NCBI RefSeq assembly: GCF_900129755.1 | Contig: NZ_FQWT01000008.1 | Coordinates: 124,001-188,000, forward strand | Source: Chryseobacterium oranimense | GTDB lineage: Bacteria; Bacteroidota; Bacteroidia; Flavobacteriales; Weeksellaceae | Length of the DNA stretch: 64,000 nucleotides | Direction of reading: 5' to 3' | Part shown: one piece after another, positions 42,284-51,544 of the stretch | How the letters are laid out: each line of letters begins with the position of its first letter | How positions within the stretch are numbered: the stretch's first letter is position 1 | Notes under the pieces: generated by a model | What the model saw: only the letters and a program-made list of their open reading frames with translations | Told to the model about the DNA's origin: nothing | Database searches by the model: none | Translations under genes and position numbers: made by a program

Positions 42284-43795
42284 TTATTTTACATCCTGCA
42301 TTAATTTTTTCACAAACGGAGATATCAAAATTAATACCACACCGGCAATTACCGCATACAATCCCAATTGTTTATATCCATCGGTGTAAGTGATCAAAGC
42401 ATCATAATTGGTAGATCCTTCTTTTGCTGTGGCAAGACCGGCACCAATAATCCCTGCAACATATTGCCCGTAAGCCGAAGCCAGAAACCACATCCCCATC
42501 ATCATTCCTTGCAGGTTTTTGGTTGAAAGCTTAGTCATAATCGATAAACCGATCGGAGAAAGGCAAAGTTCACCAAGAGTAATAATCAACAGTGCAAGTG
42601 TAAAGAAGTTCAGCGATGTTATTCCCTGAAGGTCGGCAAAAAGTCTGGTTGCAAATAAAACATAGTAACCAATTCCAAGAAAAATAAATCCTAAACCGAA
42701 TTTAACGATGGTATTGGGTTCAATTTTTCTTTTATTCAACCAGATCCAAAGAAGCCCGATAAGTGGGGCTAGAAAAATAATGAAAAATGCTCCTCCTGAA
42801 TTATTTACCCCATTCGGATCAAGTCCGAAAAGGTCTTTATTAAGATTTTTAGCAGCAAAAATACTTAGTGAGCCTCCACTTTGTTCATAGATTCCCCAGA
42901 ATAGAATAGAGAAGATGATGAAAACTAAAGCCGCCCAAAGTTTTTTACGTTCTGATGAAGTTACTTTGGACATTTCATAGAAAAGGTAGATCAATGTTAA
43001 AGGACCGATGGTCCACATAAAATAATCCGTGTATTCCGTTTTGGCTACCATTGTCATAATAATCGGAACGAAAATGAGAGATAGTACATAGACGCCGTAT
43101 TCTTTCCATTTCGGTATCGGAGCAGATTTTACTTCTGCCAACGGATGTCCCGGTTGAAGACCAATGGTTCCCAGGGTTCTCTGGGTAAAAATAAAGTTGA
43201 TAAGGCTGATTACCATTACTATTGCTGCCAGTCCAAAGGCAATATTCCATCTCATTCCTTCCGGAATAACGCTACTTAATACTTCTCCTTTTCCAATGGC
43301 AATACATAAATATCCACCAAGTAAGGCACCGAGATTAATTCCTGCATAAAAAAGAGAAAATCCGGCATCAGCACGTGAATCGTTAGGCTTATAAAGCTGT
43401 CCGACCATGGATGAGATATTAGGTTTAAAGAACCCTGTTCCTACTACAGTAAATGCAATTCCTAAGAAAAAGAATTTGTGTGGATCGGTTGCCAGGATTA
43501 AACTTCCGACGATCATCAGGAGCCCGCCCCAGAAGAGAGATTTTCTGAATCCAAGGATTTTATCGGCGAAAAGACCACCTACAAAGGTAAAGGCATATAC
43601 GAATGCCTGGGTTGCACCATATTGAAGATTGGCTTCTTTTTCATGGAAATTAAGCTGCGAGATCATAAAGAAAACCAGCATCCCACGCATTCCGTAGAAA
43701 CAGAATCGCTCCCACATTTCAGAGAAAAACAGGCTCCAGATCTGCTTAGGATATTTTCCTTTAAAATTTTGTATTTCTTCTAGAGTTAAGCTCAT
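42284..43795 (-). CDS. POT family peptide MFS transporter (first of three)
   Basis: 503 aa. Proton-dependent oligopeptide transporter with 12-14 membrane segments. FFSEMWERFCFYGMRGMLVFFM (about residues 23-44) is the POT ExxERF signature; FYAGINLGALLGGYLC and GELCLSPIGLSIMTKLS are also typical. Takes up di- and tripeptides. The gene is followed by the thioredoxin gene and preceded by the YhcG-like nuclease. Confidence 0.93.
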   Translation of the reverse strand: MSLTLEEIQNFKGKYPKQIWSLFFSEMWERFCFYGMRGMLVFFMISQLNFHEKEANLQYGATQAFVYAFTFVGGLFADKILGFRKSLFWGGLLMIVGSLILATDPHKFFFLGIAFTVVGTGFFKPNISSMVGQLYKPNDSRADAGFSLFYAGINLGALLGGYLCIAIGKGEVLSSVIPEGMRWNIAFGLAAIVMVISLINFIFTQRTLGTIGLQPGHPLAEVKSAPIPKWKEYGVYVLSLIFVPIIMTMVAKTEYTDYFMWTIGPLTLIYLFYEMSKVTSSERKKLWAALVFIIFSILFWGIYEQSGGSLSIFAAKNLNKDLFGLDPNGVNNSGGAFFIIFLAPLIGLLWIWLNKRKIEPNTIVKFGLGFIFLGIGYYVLFATRLFADLQGITSLNFFTLALLIITLGELCLSPIGLSIMTKLSTKNLQGMMMGMWFLASAYGQYVAGIIGAGLATAKEGSTNYDALITYTDGYKQLGLYAVIAGVVLILISPFVKKLMQDVK

Positions 43796-43817
43796 AATTG
43801 TATATGATAATTTTTAA

Positions 43818-44810
43818 TTAAGGATTGTTATTATTTTTTTGATCCAGTTCAAAACGGATTCTGTCCTGATCTATGATTTCTTTTAATTCCTCTTCTTTTG
43901 GTAAGTAAAGAAGATATTTGCTGGCAAAGAGGTTGTTTTTGTCATTCAGAACAGAATATTTTACGATAGTTTCGTCTTTTTCTGAACAGAGTAGAATTCC
44001 AATAGTAGGATTATCGCCTTCGCCACGTTTCAGATCGTCATACATTCTTACATACATATCGATCTGTCCGATGTCCTGATGGGAGAGTTCTCCGGTCTTA
44101 AGGTCGATGATGACAAAGCATTTTAAAATATAATTGTAAAAAACAAGGTCTATATAAAAGTCTGAAGTATCAGTGGAAATATGCTGCTGCCGGGCCACAA
44201 AAGCAAATCCTTTCCCAAATTCCAGAAGGAATTTCTGAATATGGTCAATAATGGCAGTCTCAATTTCTTTTTCTGATATTTTTTGATCCGCTGTTAAACC
44301 TAAAAATTCGAAGATGTAGGGATCTTTTAATAAGCTGTGGATGTTTTCTGCCGGAGATTTTTTATGCTCCAGAACTCTTTCGTAGGCAAGTGAATTGATC
44401 TGTCTTTTTAAATCCCTGTAGTTCCAATTATTCTGAATAGTCTCAGTGATGTAATAGTTCACTTTATCAATGTGATCAAGCCTTACAAGAAGTCTGTAAT
44501 GGGTCCAGCTCAATTCGTGACGCAATGCGTCACATTTTGGAAAAGTCTGGTAAAAAGAACGCATATTTCTTAAATTACTCTCATCAAAACCTTTTCCAAA
44601 TTCCAGAGAAAGTTTTTTAGAAAGATTCTTTAATGTTTGTTTTCCGTATTCGGCACGTTCTTTTCCCTGTTGCTCATCTTCCACGATCAGTTTTCCTATC
44701 TGCCAGTAAGTAAGCAATAAAGTAGAATTCGCGATCCGAAATACTTTTTCGCGCGACTGCCTAATAATTTCCTTTACGGACTGGAATAAAGAATCTTCGG
44801 AGATTTCCAT
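43818..44810 (-). CDS. PDDEXK nuclease domain protein (YhcG/DUF1016)
   Basis: 330 aa. N-terminal DUF1016 helical domain (LFQSVKEIIRQSREKVFRIANSTLLLTYWQIGKLI, about residues 8-42) with SWTHYRLLVRLD, then a C-terminal PD-(D/E)xK nuclease core with DFYIDLVFYNYILKCFVIIDLKTGEL (about residues 217-242; acidic residue and Asp-Leu-Lys). Such proteins are suspected phage-defence or restriction-related nucleases. It lies between two peptide transporter genes on the same strand, a context that does not match its function and suggests insertion or selfish spread. Confidence 0.88.
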   Translation of the reverse strand: MEISEDSLFQSVKEIIRQSREKVFRIANSTLLLTYWQIGKLIVEDEQQGKERAEYGKQTLKNLSKKLSLEFGKGFDESNLRNMRSFYQTFPKCDALRHELSWTHYRLLVRLDHIDKVNYYITETIQNNWNYRDLKRQINSLAYERVLEHKKSPAENIHSLLKDPYIFEFLGLTADQKISEKEIETAIIDHIQKFLLEFGKGFAFVARQQHISTDTSDFYIDLVFYNYILKCFVIIDLKTGELSHQDIGQIDMYVRMYDDLKRGEGDNPTIGILLCSEKDETIVKYSVLNDKNNLFASKYLLYLPKEEELKEIIDQDRIRFELDQKNNNNP

Positions 44811-44823
44811 CGTACGAAAATAA

Positions 44824-44852
44824 AAAAAACCTCTGACTTTGCAGAGGTTTTT
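44824..44852. terminator. Terminator between YhcG-like and POT genes
   Basis: AAACCTCTG/CAGAGGTTT stem, A-run and T-run; ends the minus-strand POT transcript from 44872 and separates it from the YhcG-like gene. Confidence 0.8.
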
Positions 44853-44871
44853 ATTATATTAATTGATGCGG

Positions 44872-46626
44872 TTATTTCACACCGTGCATCATTTTCTTTA
44901 ATATTGGAGAAAGGAACGCCAAAATAACAGATGCGATACCACAAAGTACTACGAATACCATAAAGAATTCAAATAGGTTGTGGATCTCAAATCCTGCAAA
45001 TGTAGGATTGTGTAATGGTAGCTGAGCCTTTTCAAACGCTGCTGTCTGATCAGCAGTAAGAGTTACTTTTTTATCTAGGACATCCTGAAGGTTGACCCCG
45101 ATTTCTTCTGCTTTCTTAAACTTATCCCCTGTTGCAGGAATAAGAGCTCCCAATGAACCTGCCAGGGCATAACCCGCAGCATTGGAAATGAAGAAAACAC
45201 CATATAATAAAGATGCAAACCTCTTTGGAGCCAGTTTACCAACCAATGAAAGACCGATTGGAGATAAGCAAAGCTCACCACAAGTCTGGATGAAATATAG
45301 AAGCATTAACCATTTGATAGCCAATAATCCTGAATTTCCAAGATCTTTTACATTGTGTGCAATGATGAAGTAAGAAAGAGCGATTAGTGCCAGACCCATT
45401 GCCTGTTTGAAAGGAGATACAGGTTCTTTTCCTTTTGCTCTCAGCTTATCCCATGTTAAACTGAACGGAACTGCTAACAGAACTACAAAAATACCATTAA
45501 AGATCTGAACCATTGAAGGCGGCATATTCCAGCCGAAAATATTTCTGTCTGTCTGGTTATCTGCGATGAACGTTAATGAAGATCCTGCCTGTTCAAATGC
45601 TGCCCAGAAGAAAATAATAAAGAAGGATACGATATAAATTACCCAGATTCTCTGTCTTTCCACTTTGTTTTCTGCAGAAGTCATGATCAGGAATGCCAGG
45701 GAAATACCGGCTGCGTAAATGAAAGGATAGATAATTCCTTTAATTAACTGCCCCATTTCTACAGAGCTGAATCCGAATTCACCCACTAATAAATACCTGA
45801 AAACAAAGAATAGAACTACAAAAATAAGTCCTGTAATACCCAATGATGTTCCTGAGAATTTAGCAGTTTGTGTTTCACCTTCCTCAAAATCCTCACTTGT
45901 ATTATGTTTTGGCAATCCACCGATAGGTCTTCCTTCCGGGGTCACCACATATTTGTTTTTAAGGATGAAGAATGTTACCGTTCCAATGATCATTGCAATT
46001 GAAGCCGCTAAGAATCCCCATTTGAACGCGAAAATATCTCTTACTCCTGTGGCAGCATCTTTCACGTCTCCTACGTACGGACAGATAAATTGGCCAAGGA
46101 ATGCTCCGATATTGATTCCCATATAGAAAATGGTGAAAGCAGAATCTAATTTGGATTTTTCCTGCTTAGGGTAAAGGCTCCCCACCATTGAGGAAATATT
46201 AGGTTTAAAAAATCCATTACCGAAGATGATAACGAATAAAGCCAGCCACATAATCATTTTGGAGCTGCCAAGATCAGCAGAGAAGGTGGAAGCACTGATA
46301 AACAGTAGAAACTGGCCGATTGCCATTAAAGATCCACCGATTAAGATGGCATTTCTGTTTCCGATGTACTTATCTGCAATGAAACCTCCCAAAAGAGGCG
46401 TTAAATAACATAAAGCTAAAAATCCACCGTAGATGATTGCCGCATCCGCTTCTTTTATTAATAAGGAATTTACCATAAAGAGCGTTAAAAGGGCTCTCAT
46501 CCCATAAAAGTTGAAACGCTCCCACATTTCTGTTCCGAAAAGAACCCACAATCCTTTTGGATGCCTTGAATTCTTGTTCTCTACAAATTCATCCGGTTTC
46601 GGACTTAATGCTTCAGTATTATCCAT
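44872..46626 (-). CDS. POT family peptide MFS transporter (second of three)
   Basis: 584 aa from ATG 46626 (MDNTEALSPKP); an in-frame upstream extension lacks support. POT signature LFGTEMWERFNFYGMRALLTLFM (about residues 29-51), FYMGINIGAFLGQFICP and GELCLSPIGLSLVGKLAP. A long C-terminal loop (about 515-555, ending near the last helices) is an insertion compared with the first copy. Similar to but not the same as its neighbours, so an old expansion. Confidence 0.93.
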   Translation of the reverse strand: MDNTEALSPKPDEFVENKNSRHPKGLWVLFGTEMWERFNFYGMRALLTLFMVNSLLIKEADAAIIYGGFLALCYLTPLLGGFIADKYIGNRNAILIGGSLMAIGQFLLFISASTFSADLGSSKMIMWLALFVIIFGNGFFKPNISSMVGSLYPKQEKSKLDSAFTIFYMGINIGAFLGQFICPYVGDVKDAATGVRDIFAFKWGFLAASIAMIIGTVTFFILKNKYVVTPEGRPIGGLPKHNTSEDFEEGETQTAKFSGTSLGITGLIFVVLFFVFRYLLVGEFGFSSVEMGQLIKGIIYPFIYAAGISLAFLIMTSAENKVERQRIWVIYIVSFFIIFFWAAFEQAGSSLTFIADNQTDRNIFGWNMPPSMVQIFNGIFVVLLAVPFSLTWDKLRAKGKEPVSPFKQAMGLALIALSYFIIAHNVKDLGNSGLLAIKWLMLLYFIQTCGELCLSPIGLSLVGKLAPKRFASLLYGVFFISNAAGYALAGSLGALIPATGDKFKKAEEIGVNLQDVLDKKVTLTADQTAAFEKAQLPLHNPTFAGFEIHNLFEFFMVFVVLCGIASVILAFLSPILKKMMHGVK

Positions 46627-46703
46627 TCTATTGTTAATTTTTGTTAAGACTGACAAATATAGTTTTTTTTGGGTTTTTGGCAAGGTTTTAATTTTATATT
46701 TAA

Positions 46704-46732
46704 ATAAAAAAGCTGCAGAATGATTCTGCAGC
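46704..46732 (-). terminator. Terminator after third POT gene
   Basis: GCTGCAGAA/TTCTGCAGC 9-bp stem with a run of A on the plus side, U-tail on the minus transcript. Confidence 0.8.
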
Positions 46733-46758
46733 CTGATATTCTTTATGATAAATAAGGA

Positions 46759-48414
46759 TTAATGTCCTTTTTCTTTCATGATCTTGTTTAATCTTTTTAA
46801 CATAGACAGCCCTAAAAGTGTAGCAAATATTAATAAAGCGAAATTAACAAGGAAGTAATTCATCTTGTTATCGTAGCTGTACCAGGTACTGGCCAGGATA
46901 CCTGAAAGCTTATTTCCCACCGAGTTGGCAAGGAAGAAACCTCCCATCATCAAAGCTGTAATTCTTGCCGGAGAAAGTTTGGACACAAAAGAAAGTCCCA
47001 TAGGTGAAAGGCATAATTCCCCGATGGTAATGACTCCATAACCAGCTACAAGCCATAATGGTGAAACTTTTACAGCTCCGTTATCCCCGGCCATTACGGC
47101 AAGAACCATTACAAGGCATGATAACCCCGAGATAAACAGCCCCAAAACAATTTTTGTAGGCGTCAAAGGTTCTTTTCCTTTTCTTCTTAATAAGGCCCAG
47201 AATCCCACGATAACCGGTGTTAAGGCGATTACCCAGAACGGATTGATAGATTGGAATAATTCCGTATTGTATAAGTAGACCTTCGTTTCCGGATTTTTCT
47301 CTAAGGCAGCACGCTGTTCAGTAGAGATATTTTTGAAATATACGTCTTTTCCGGTTTCTTTAATGGTATTTCCATCTTTGTCTTTCTGAGACTGGAACTG
47401 GTTGTCGTATACGGGAACTTCCTTGTCTTCATAACTCTTTCCGTCCACCATGTATATGTTTTCAAGAGGTTTCTCCAAAGAAGCGGGAACACTTCTGTCC
47501 GTATAATAATTGGCCCATCTTGTAAGAGCCGTACCATTTTGCTTGAAAACCGCCCAAAAGAACATACTGATCAAAAATACGGAAAGCAGGGCCCCGATTG
47601 AAGGTTTCTCTTCCGGCTTAGCCTTAAAGTAAAGGGAAGCGTAAAAGTAAATAACAGGAACACAGGCAAAAATGAAGGCATCCGTACTGTCGCTTCCGAA
47701 AATATTTCCGGGAACAAACCATCCTATAGCTCCTACTGCAATGGCAGGAACAAAAACTTTAATTAAAATTTCGGAAAGTTTGGTATCTCCTTCTTCTACA
47801 GGTTTCATCTGTGCGGCATGGATATAGTGTTTTCTTCCGATCGTAAAAATAATCAGACCAACGAGCATTCCTACTCCTGCTGTGATGAAAGCTTCGCCCC
47901 AGCCAAATTTATTACGCATAAACGCTGCAATGATGTTACAGATGAACGCCCCGATATTGATCCCCATATAGAAAATATTATAGCCGGAGTCTTTATTGGC
48001 TTTATAAGGTTCTTCAGAATAAAGGTTTCCTAAAAGTGTGGAAATGGTAGGCTTAAAGAAACCATTCCCAATGATAATTAATGCTAAGGAACCGTAAAAA
48101 AGAGGAAGGTCCTTGAAAACACCCATGCCTATGTAGCCGGCTGCCATTAGTATTCCTCCCAGATAAATAGATTTAATATACCCTAAAACCCTGTCAGCCA
48201 AAAAACCTCCAAGAAAAGGGGTGAGGTAAGTTAAAGCGATATAGGTTCCGAAAATATCATCAGCAGTTTTGTCCGGAAGTCCAAGTCCTCCTTTCAGTCC
48301 GGTAGGCTCAATGACATAAAGAACAAAGATTCCAAGAATCAGATAGTACCCGAAACGCTCCCACATTTCTGTGAAAAAGAGGAAGGGCAGGCCTTTAGGA
48401 TGTTTAGTCTTCAT
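46759..48414 (-). CDS. POT family peptide MFS transporter (third of three)
   Basis: 551 aa from ATG 48414 (MKTKHPKGLPF). POT signature FFTEMWERFGYYLILGIFVLYV (about residues 13-34), FYMGINIGAFICNII (about 140-154) and GELCLSPMGLSFVSKLSPARI. A soluble insertion of about 70 residues (about 310-380) between central helices distinguishes it from the others. It is nearest to the DPP-IV peptidase gene, but a terminator lies between. Confidence 0.93.
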   Translation of the reverse strand: MKTKHPKGLPFLFFTEMWERFGYYLILGIFVLYVIEPTGLKGGLGLPDKTADDIFGTYIALTYLTPFLGGFLADRVLGYIKSIYLGGILMAAGYIGMGVFKDLPLFYGSLALIIIGNGFFKPTISTLLGNLYSEEPYKANKDSGYNIFYMGINIGAFICNIIAAFMRNKFGWGEAFITAGVGMLVGLIIFTIGRKHYIHAAQMKPVEEGDTKLSEILIKVFVPAIAVGAIGWFVPGNIFGSDSTDAFIFACVPVIYFYASLYFKAKPEEKPSIGALLSVFLISMFFWAVFKQNGTALTRWANYYTDRSVPASLEKPLENIYMVDGKSYEDKEVPVYDNQFQSQKDKDGNTIKETGKDVYFKNISTEQRAALEKNPETKVYLYNTELFQSINPFWVIALTPVIVGFWALLRRKGKEPLTPTKIVLGLFISGLSCLVMVLAVMAGDNGAVKVSPLWLVAGYGVITIGELCLSPMGLSFVSKLSPARITALMMGGFFLANSVGNKLSGILASTWYSYDNKMNYFLVNFALLIFATLLGLSMLKRLNKIMKEKGH

Positions 48415-48500
48415 ATAATCAATTTTCAAATTTCCCAAAAATAGGTTTTTAATTTTAATTGATAAAATAAATAATATTTTATGAAAATGATTAATAATAT

Positions 48501-48530
48501 AAATACAAAACCTCTCCAGTGATGGAGAGG
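48501..48530 (-). terminator. Terminator after DPP-IV gene
   Basis: Perfect 8-bp stem CCTCTCCA/TGGAGAGG with GTGA loop and A-rich plus-strand 5' flank. Confidence 0.75.
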
Positions 48531-48554
48531 CTCTGAAAATTTATTTAAAAAAAA

Positions 48555-50684
48555 TTATAAGTTATTCAAGATAAAATCTGTCATCTTCTGATACAGCTGT
48601 GGTCTTGTCTGTCCGCCGTAAATTCCATGGTTTTTATCCGGATAAGCCATAAACTCAAATTGTTTTTTGTTTTGAATCAAAGCCTCGGAAAATTCCATAG
48701 AGTTCTGGAAATGGACATTATCATCGGCAGTCCCGTGGATCAGTAAGAATTTACCCTTCAATAGATTGGCGTATTCTGTCGGAGAATTTTTATCATATCC
48801 GTCAGCATTTTCCTGAGGGGTTCTCATAAATCTTTCCGTGTAAACCGAATCGTAATATCTCCAGTTCGTTACCGGCGCTACGGCAATTCCGGCTTTGAAA
48901 ACATCTGCTCCTTTCGTCATTGCTAAGCTGGTCATATAACCTCCAAAGCTCCATCCGAACATTCCGATTCTTGTTTTGTCGATGTAAGATTGCTTTCCAA
49001 ACCATTTTGCAGCAGTAATCTGATCTTCAATTTCATATTTTCCTAAATTCATATAGGTCACTTTCTTGAATTTACTTCCCTTGTAACCTGTTCCACGGCC
49101 ATCTACACAGGCAACGATATACCCTTTCTGCACAAGGTGATTAAACCACAAAGCATTACCATTATCCCACGAATTCGCAACCTGCTGAGATCCGGGTCCG
49201 GAATACTGGTACATAAACAGCGGATATTTTTTATTAGGATCAAAGTTTTTAGGCTTCATGATCCATGCATTCATCTGGTCACCGGCGTCATTTGGAATGG
49301 TAATGAATTCTTTATCTGCAAAATTATCGGCTTTTAATTTCTGTAGCTGCTCATTATTGTTCTGAAGTTCTTTTACTGTTTTTCCGTTTCCGTCTTTCAA
49401 AACATAAGTGTAAGGTCTTGCAGCGGTAGAAGATGTTTCAATGAAATAACTGTAATTTTTACTGAAGTTGGCAGAATTGTTTCCTTCCGCATTAGAAATA
49501 AGCTGGGATTTTCCGTTTTCAATATTTACTTTGGAAACAACTTTGTTAATGCTTCCTTTTTCAGTGGTCTGAACATAAATTTCCTTAGATTTCGGATTGA
49601 AACCGTAATAATCCGTCACTTCCCAGTTTCCTTTTGTAATCTGCTTTTTTAGCTTTCCGTCTTTGTCGTACCAGTACAGATGGCGGTTTCCATCTCTTTC
49701 AGAAGCCCACAGGAAGGAATCATCTTCAAGGAACTCTAGGGTAGGACTGTCCGTATCGATCCATTTTTCATCCGTTTCTGTGAATAGTTTCTGAACGGCT
49801 CCGGTTTTGGTATTCAACTTTAAAATATCGGAAGCATTCTGAATTCTTTCAGAAGTAATCAGAACCATTTCGTCAAGTTTTGCGGTCTGGATTACGTTCG
49901 GGATATAATAATTTTTGAAAGAACTTAGGTTGATCGGCATTGTTTTTCCCGTATCAAGACGGTACAGCTGCGCAGAAACAATAGAGTTTTTTTCTCCAGC
50001 TTTAGGATATTTATAACGCATTTCTGTTGGGTAAAGCGTTTTCCCATAGATCGGGATATAGATTTCCGGAACCAGGCTTTCATCGGATTTTACAAATACA
50101 ATGGCATCCGAGTTTTTGGTCCATTCATATTGTCTTGCATGCCCGAATTCCTCTTCATATACCCAGTCTGCAAGTCCATTGATAATAGAATTTTTCTTTC
50201 CGTCACTGGTAATCTGGGTAATTTTCCCCGTGCCCAGATCCTGGTAGAATAAATTATTTTCAGAGATAAATGCTACTTTCGTGGCATCAGGAGAAAATCT
50301 GGGTTCCTGAACTGTTTTTCCTTCATTCAGGCTGATTGTTTTCCCTGATTTAAGGTCTTTTACATCAAATTTTCCCAGAAAGGAATGTCTGTAAATAGGC
50401 TGGCTTTCTGTTAAAAGAAGGATTTTCGACTCATCATCGGAAAATTCGTAGCTTTCGAACTTACCGTCCACAATGTTGCCCTCTTTTTGTGAAGTTTTGT
50501 AAGAATATTTGGCAATTCCGGCCGGCTCAATAACCAGGTAATTCTCTCCGTTTTTCATGGATGTAATCCCGGCAATGCCTTTTCCGCGGTAATATCCTGA
50601 ATATATTTTATCTAAAGTAATTTCCTGCGCAGATACATTATGGAATGCTACAGCTACAGTAAGAGTTAAGAGTAGTTTTTTCAT
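48555..50684 (-). CDS. S9 family peptidase, DPP-IV type
   Basis: 709 aa. Signal peptide MKKLLLTLTVAVAFHNVSA. N-terminal eight-bladed beta-propeller (about 30-460) and an alpha/beta-hydrolase domain with GMFGWSFGGYMTS (about residues 591-603, nucleophile Ser), Asp in GTADDNVHF and catalytic His in KNHGIYGG. Periplasmic dipeptidyl peptidase that removes X-Pro dipeptides. With three POT transporters next to it, it likely feeds dipeptides to them. Confidence 0.92.
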   Translation of the reverse strand: MKKLLLTLTVAVAFHNVSAQEITLDKIYSGYYRGKGIAGITSMKNGENYLVIEPAGIAKYSYKTSQKEGNIVDGKFESYEFSDDESKILLLTESQPIYRHSFLGKFDVKDLKSGKTISLNEGKTVQEPRFSPDATKVAFISENNLFYQDLGTGKITQITSDGKKNSIINGLADWVYEEEFGHARQYEWTKNSDAIVFVKSDESLVPEIYIPIYGKTLYPTEMRYKYPKAGEKNSIVSAQLYRLDTGKTMPINLSSFKNYYIPNVIQTAKLDEMVLITSERIQNASDILKLNTKTGAVQKLFTETDEKWIDTDSPTLEFLEDDSFLWASERDGNRHLYWYDKDGKLKKQITKGNWEVTDYYGFNPKSKEIYVQTTEKGSINKVVSKVNIENGKSQLISNAEGNNSANFSKNYSYFIETSSTAARPYTYVLKDGNGKTVKELQNNNEQLQKLKADNFADKEFITIPNDAGDQMNAWIMKPKNFDPNKKYPLFMYQYSGPGSQQVANSWDNGNALWFNHLVQKGYIVACVDGRGTGYKGSKFKKVTYMNLGKYEIEDQITAAKWFGKQSYIDKTRIGMFGWSFGGYMTSLAMTKGADVFKAGIAVAPVTNWRYYDSVYTERFMRTPQENADGYDKNSPTEYANLLKGKFLLIHGTADDNVHFQNSMEFSEALIQNKKQFEFMAYPDKNHGIYGGQTRPQLYQKMTDFILNNL

Positions 50685-50804
50685 TTCTATTATTAATGGA
50701 TTTCAAAGATAATAATTTTATTAAATGGACAAAAAAGCTTTTTTTCTGTTGGTTTTGGCAAAAAAATTGAATGTATAACAGCATATCAAATTAAAATAAT
50801 AATT

Positions 50805-51278
50805 ATGGAAACGAATGCATACAACCAGAAACTGAACCGCTATGTTTTAGCTGATCAGATTGTTTATACTGGATTTTCAAGTTTCAAAGATGCGGAAGAA
50901 TGTGCAAACAAAAAAGGGGGAACTTTGGTGGAAGTAGGTTTTAAAGATGGGAATGATAATCCTCAGATCACCCATGAAGCAGGACTCATTGAAAAACGAC
51001 TTCATTATTATGTATATGCCGGTGACGAATATAAATTTATCCATTCCTCTGATCCCGGATTCAGAAAATACGCAGATGAACTACAGAAAATAAAGGCAAA
51101 AATACGCCAGGATGCACCGGACGAAAGGTATCTGGCCAATTTCGAGATTGAAAATGCAGAAGACCCGATCATTGTGATCAAGAATGATCATTTTGAATCG
51201 GTAACTTCAAGAGAACGCTCCAAATATTTGAAGCACGCTGAAGTATATGAACTAGGGGTATCCCTGCCAAAATCTTAA
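50805..51278 (+). CDS. Unknown soluble protein
   Basis: 157 aa. Alpha/beta, hydrophilic, no signal peptide. The start (METNAYNQKLNRYVLADQIVYTG) and later stretch IENAEDPIIVIKNDHFESVTSRERSKYLKHAEVYEL are not recognised. Tandem with the DUF6496 gene 12 nt downstream, so likely one transcript. Charge pattern suggests a cytoplasmic protein. Function unknown. Confidence 0.65.
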   Translation: METNAYNQKLNRYVLADQIVYTGFSSFKDAEECANKKGGTLVEVGFKDGNDNPQITHEAGLIEKRLHYYVYAGDEYKFIHSSDPGFRKYADELQKIKAKIRQDAPDERYLANFEIENAEDPIIVIKNDHFESVTSRERSKYLKHAEVYELGVSLPKS

Positions 51279-51290
51279 AATTTTTATATC

Positions 51291-51476
51291 ATGAGCAAGA
51301 CTAAATATTCAGAAAAAGCTCAGGACAAAGTAGGAAAGGTCATGCACGAATTTAAAGAGGGTAAACTGAAATCTTCTTCAGGAAAAAAAGTGACCAGTAA
51401 AAAACAGGCAGTAGCCATAGGTATTTCCGAAGCCAGAGAAAAAGGGCTGAAGGTACCAAAGAAAAAAAAGGATTAG
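51291..51476 (+). CDS. DUF6496-type small basic protein
   Basis: 61 aa, very Lys-rich. Contains KVGKVMHEFKEGKLKSSSGK and KVTSKKQAVAIGISEAREKG, typical of DUF6496 proteins in many bacteria. A predicted DNA- or nucleoid-associated small protein; function not established. Paired with the preceding unknown gene. Confidence 0.8.
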   Translation: MSKTKYSEKAQDKVGKVMHEFKEGKLKSSSGKKVTSKKQAVAIGISEAREKGLKVPKKKKD

Positions 51477-51485
51477 ACTCAAAAT

Positions 51486-51516
51486 AAAAATTCCGGGAAA
51501 TTTTTCCCGGAATTTT
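51486..51516. terminator. Bidirectional terminator between DUF6496 and phosphorylase genes
   Basis: AAAATTCCGGG/CCCGGAATTTT 11-bp stem with A-run and T-run on both sides. Confidence 0.85.
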
Positions 51517-51544
51517 ATTTTGAAGGGTTAAGCAATTAAATTTC

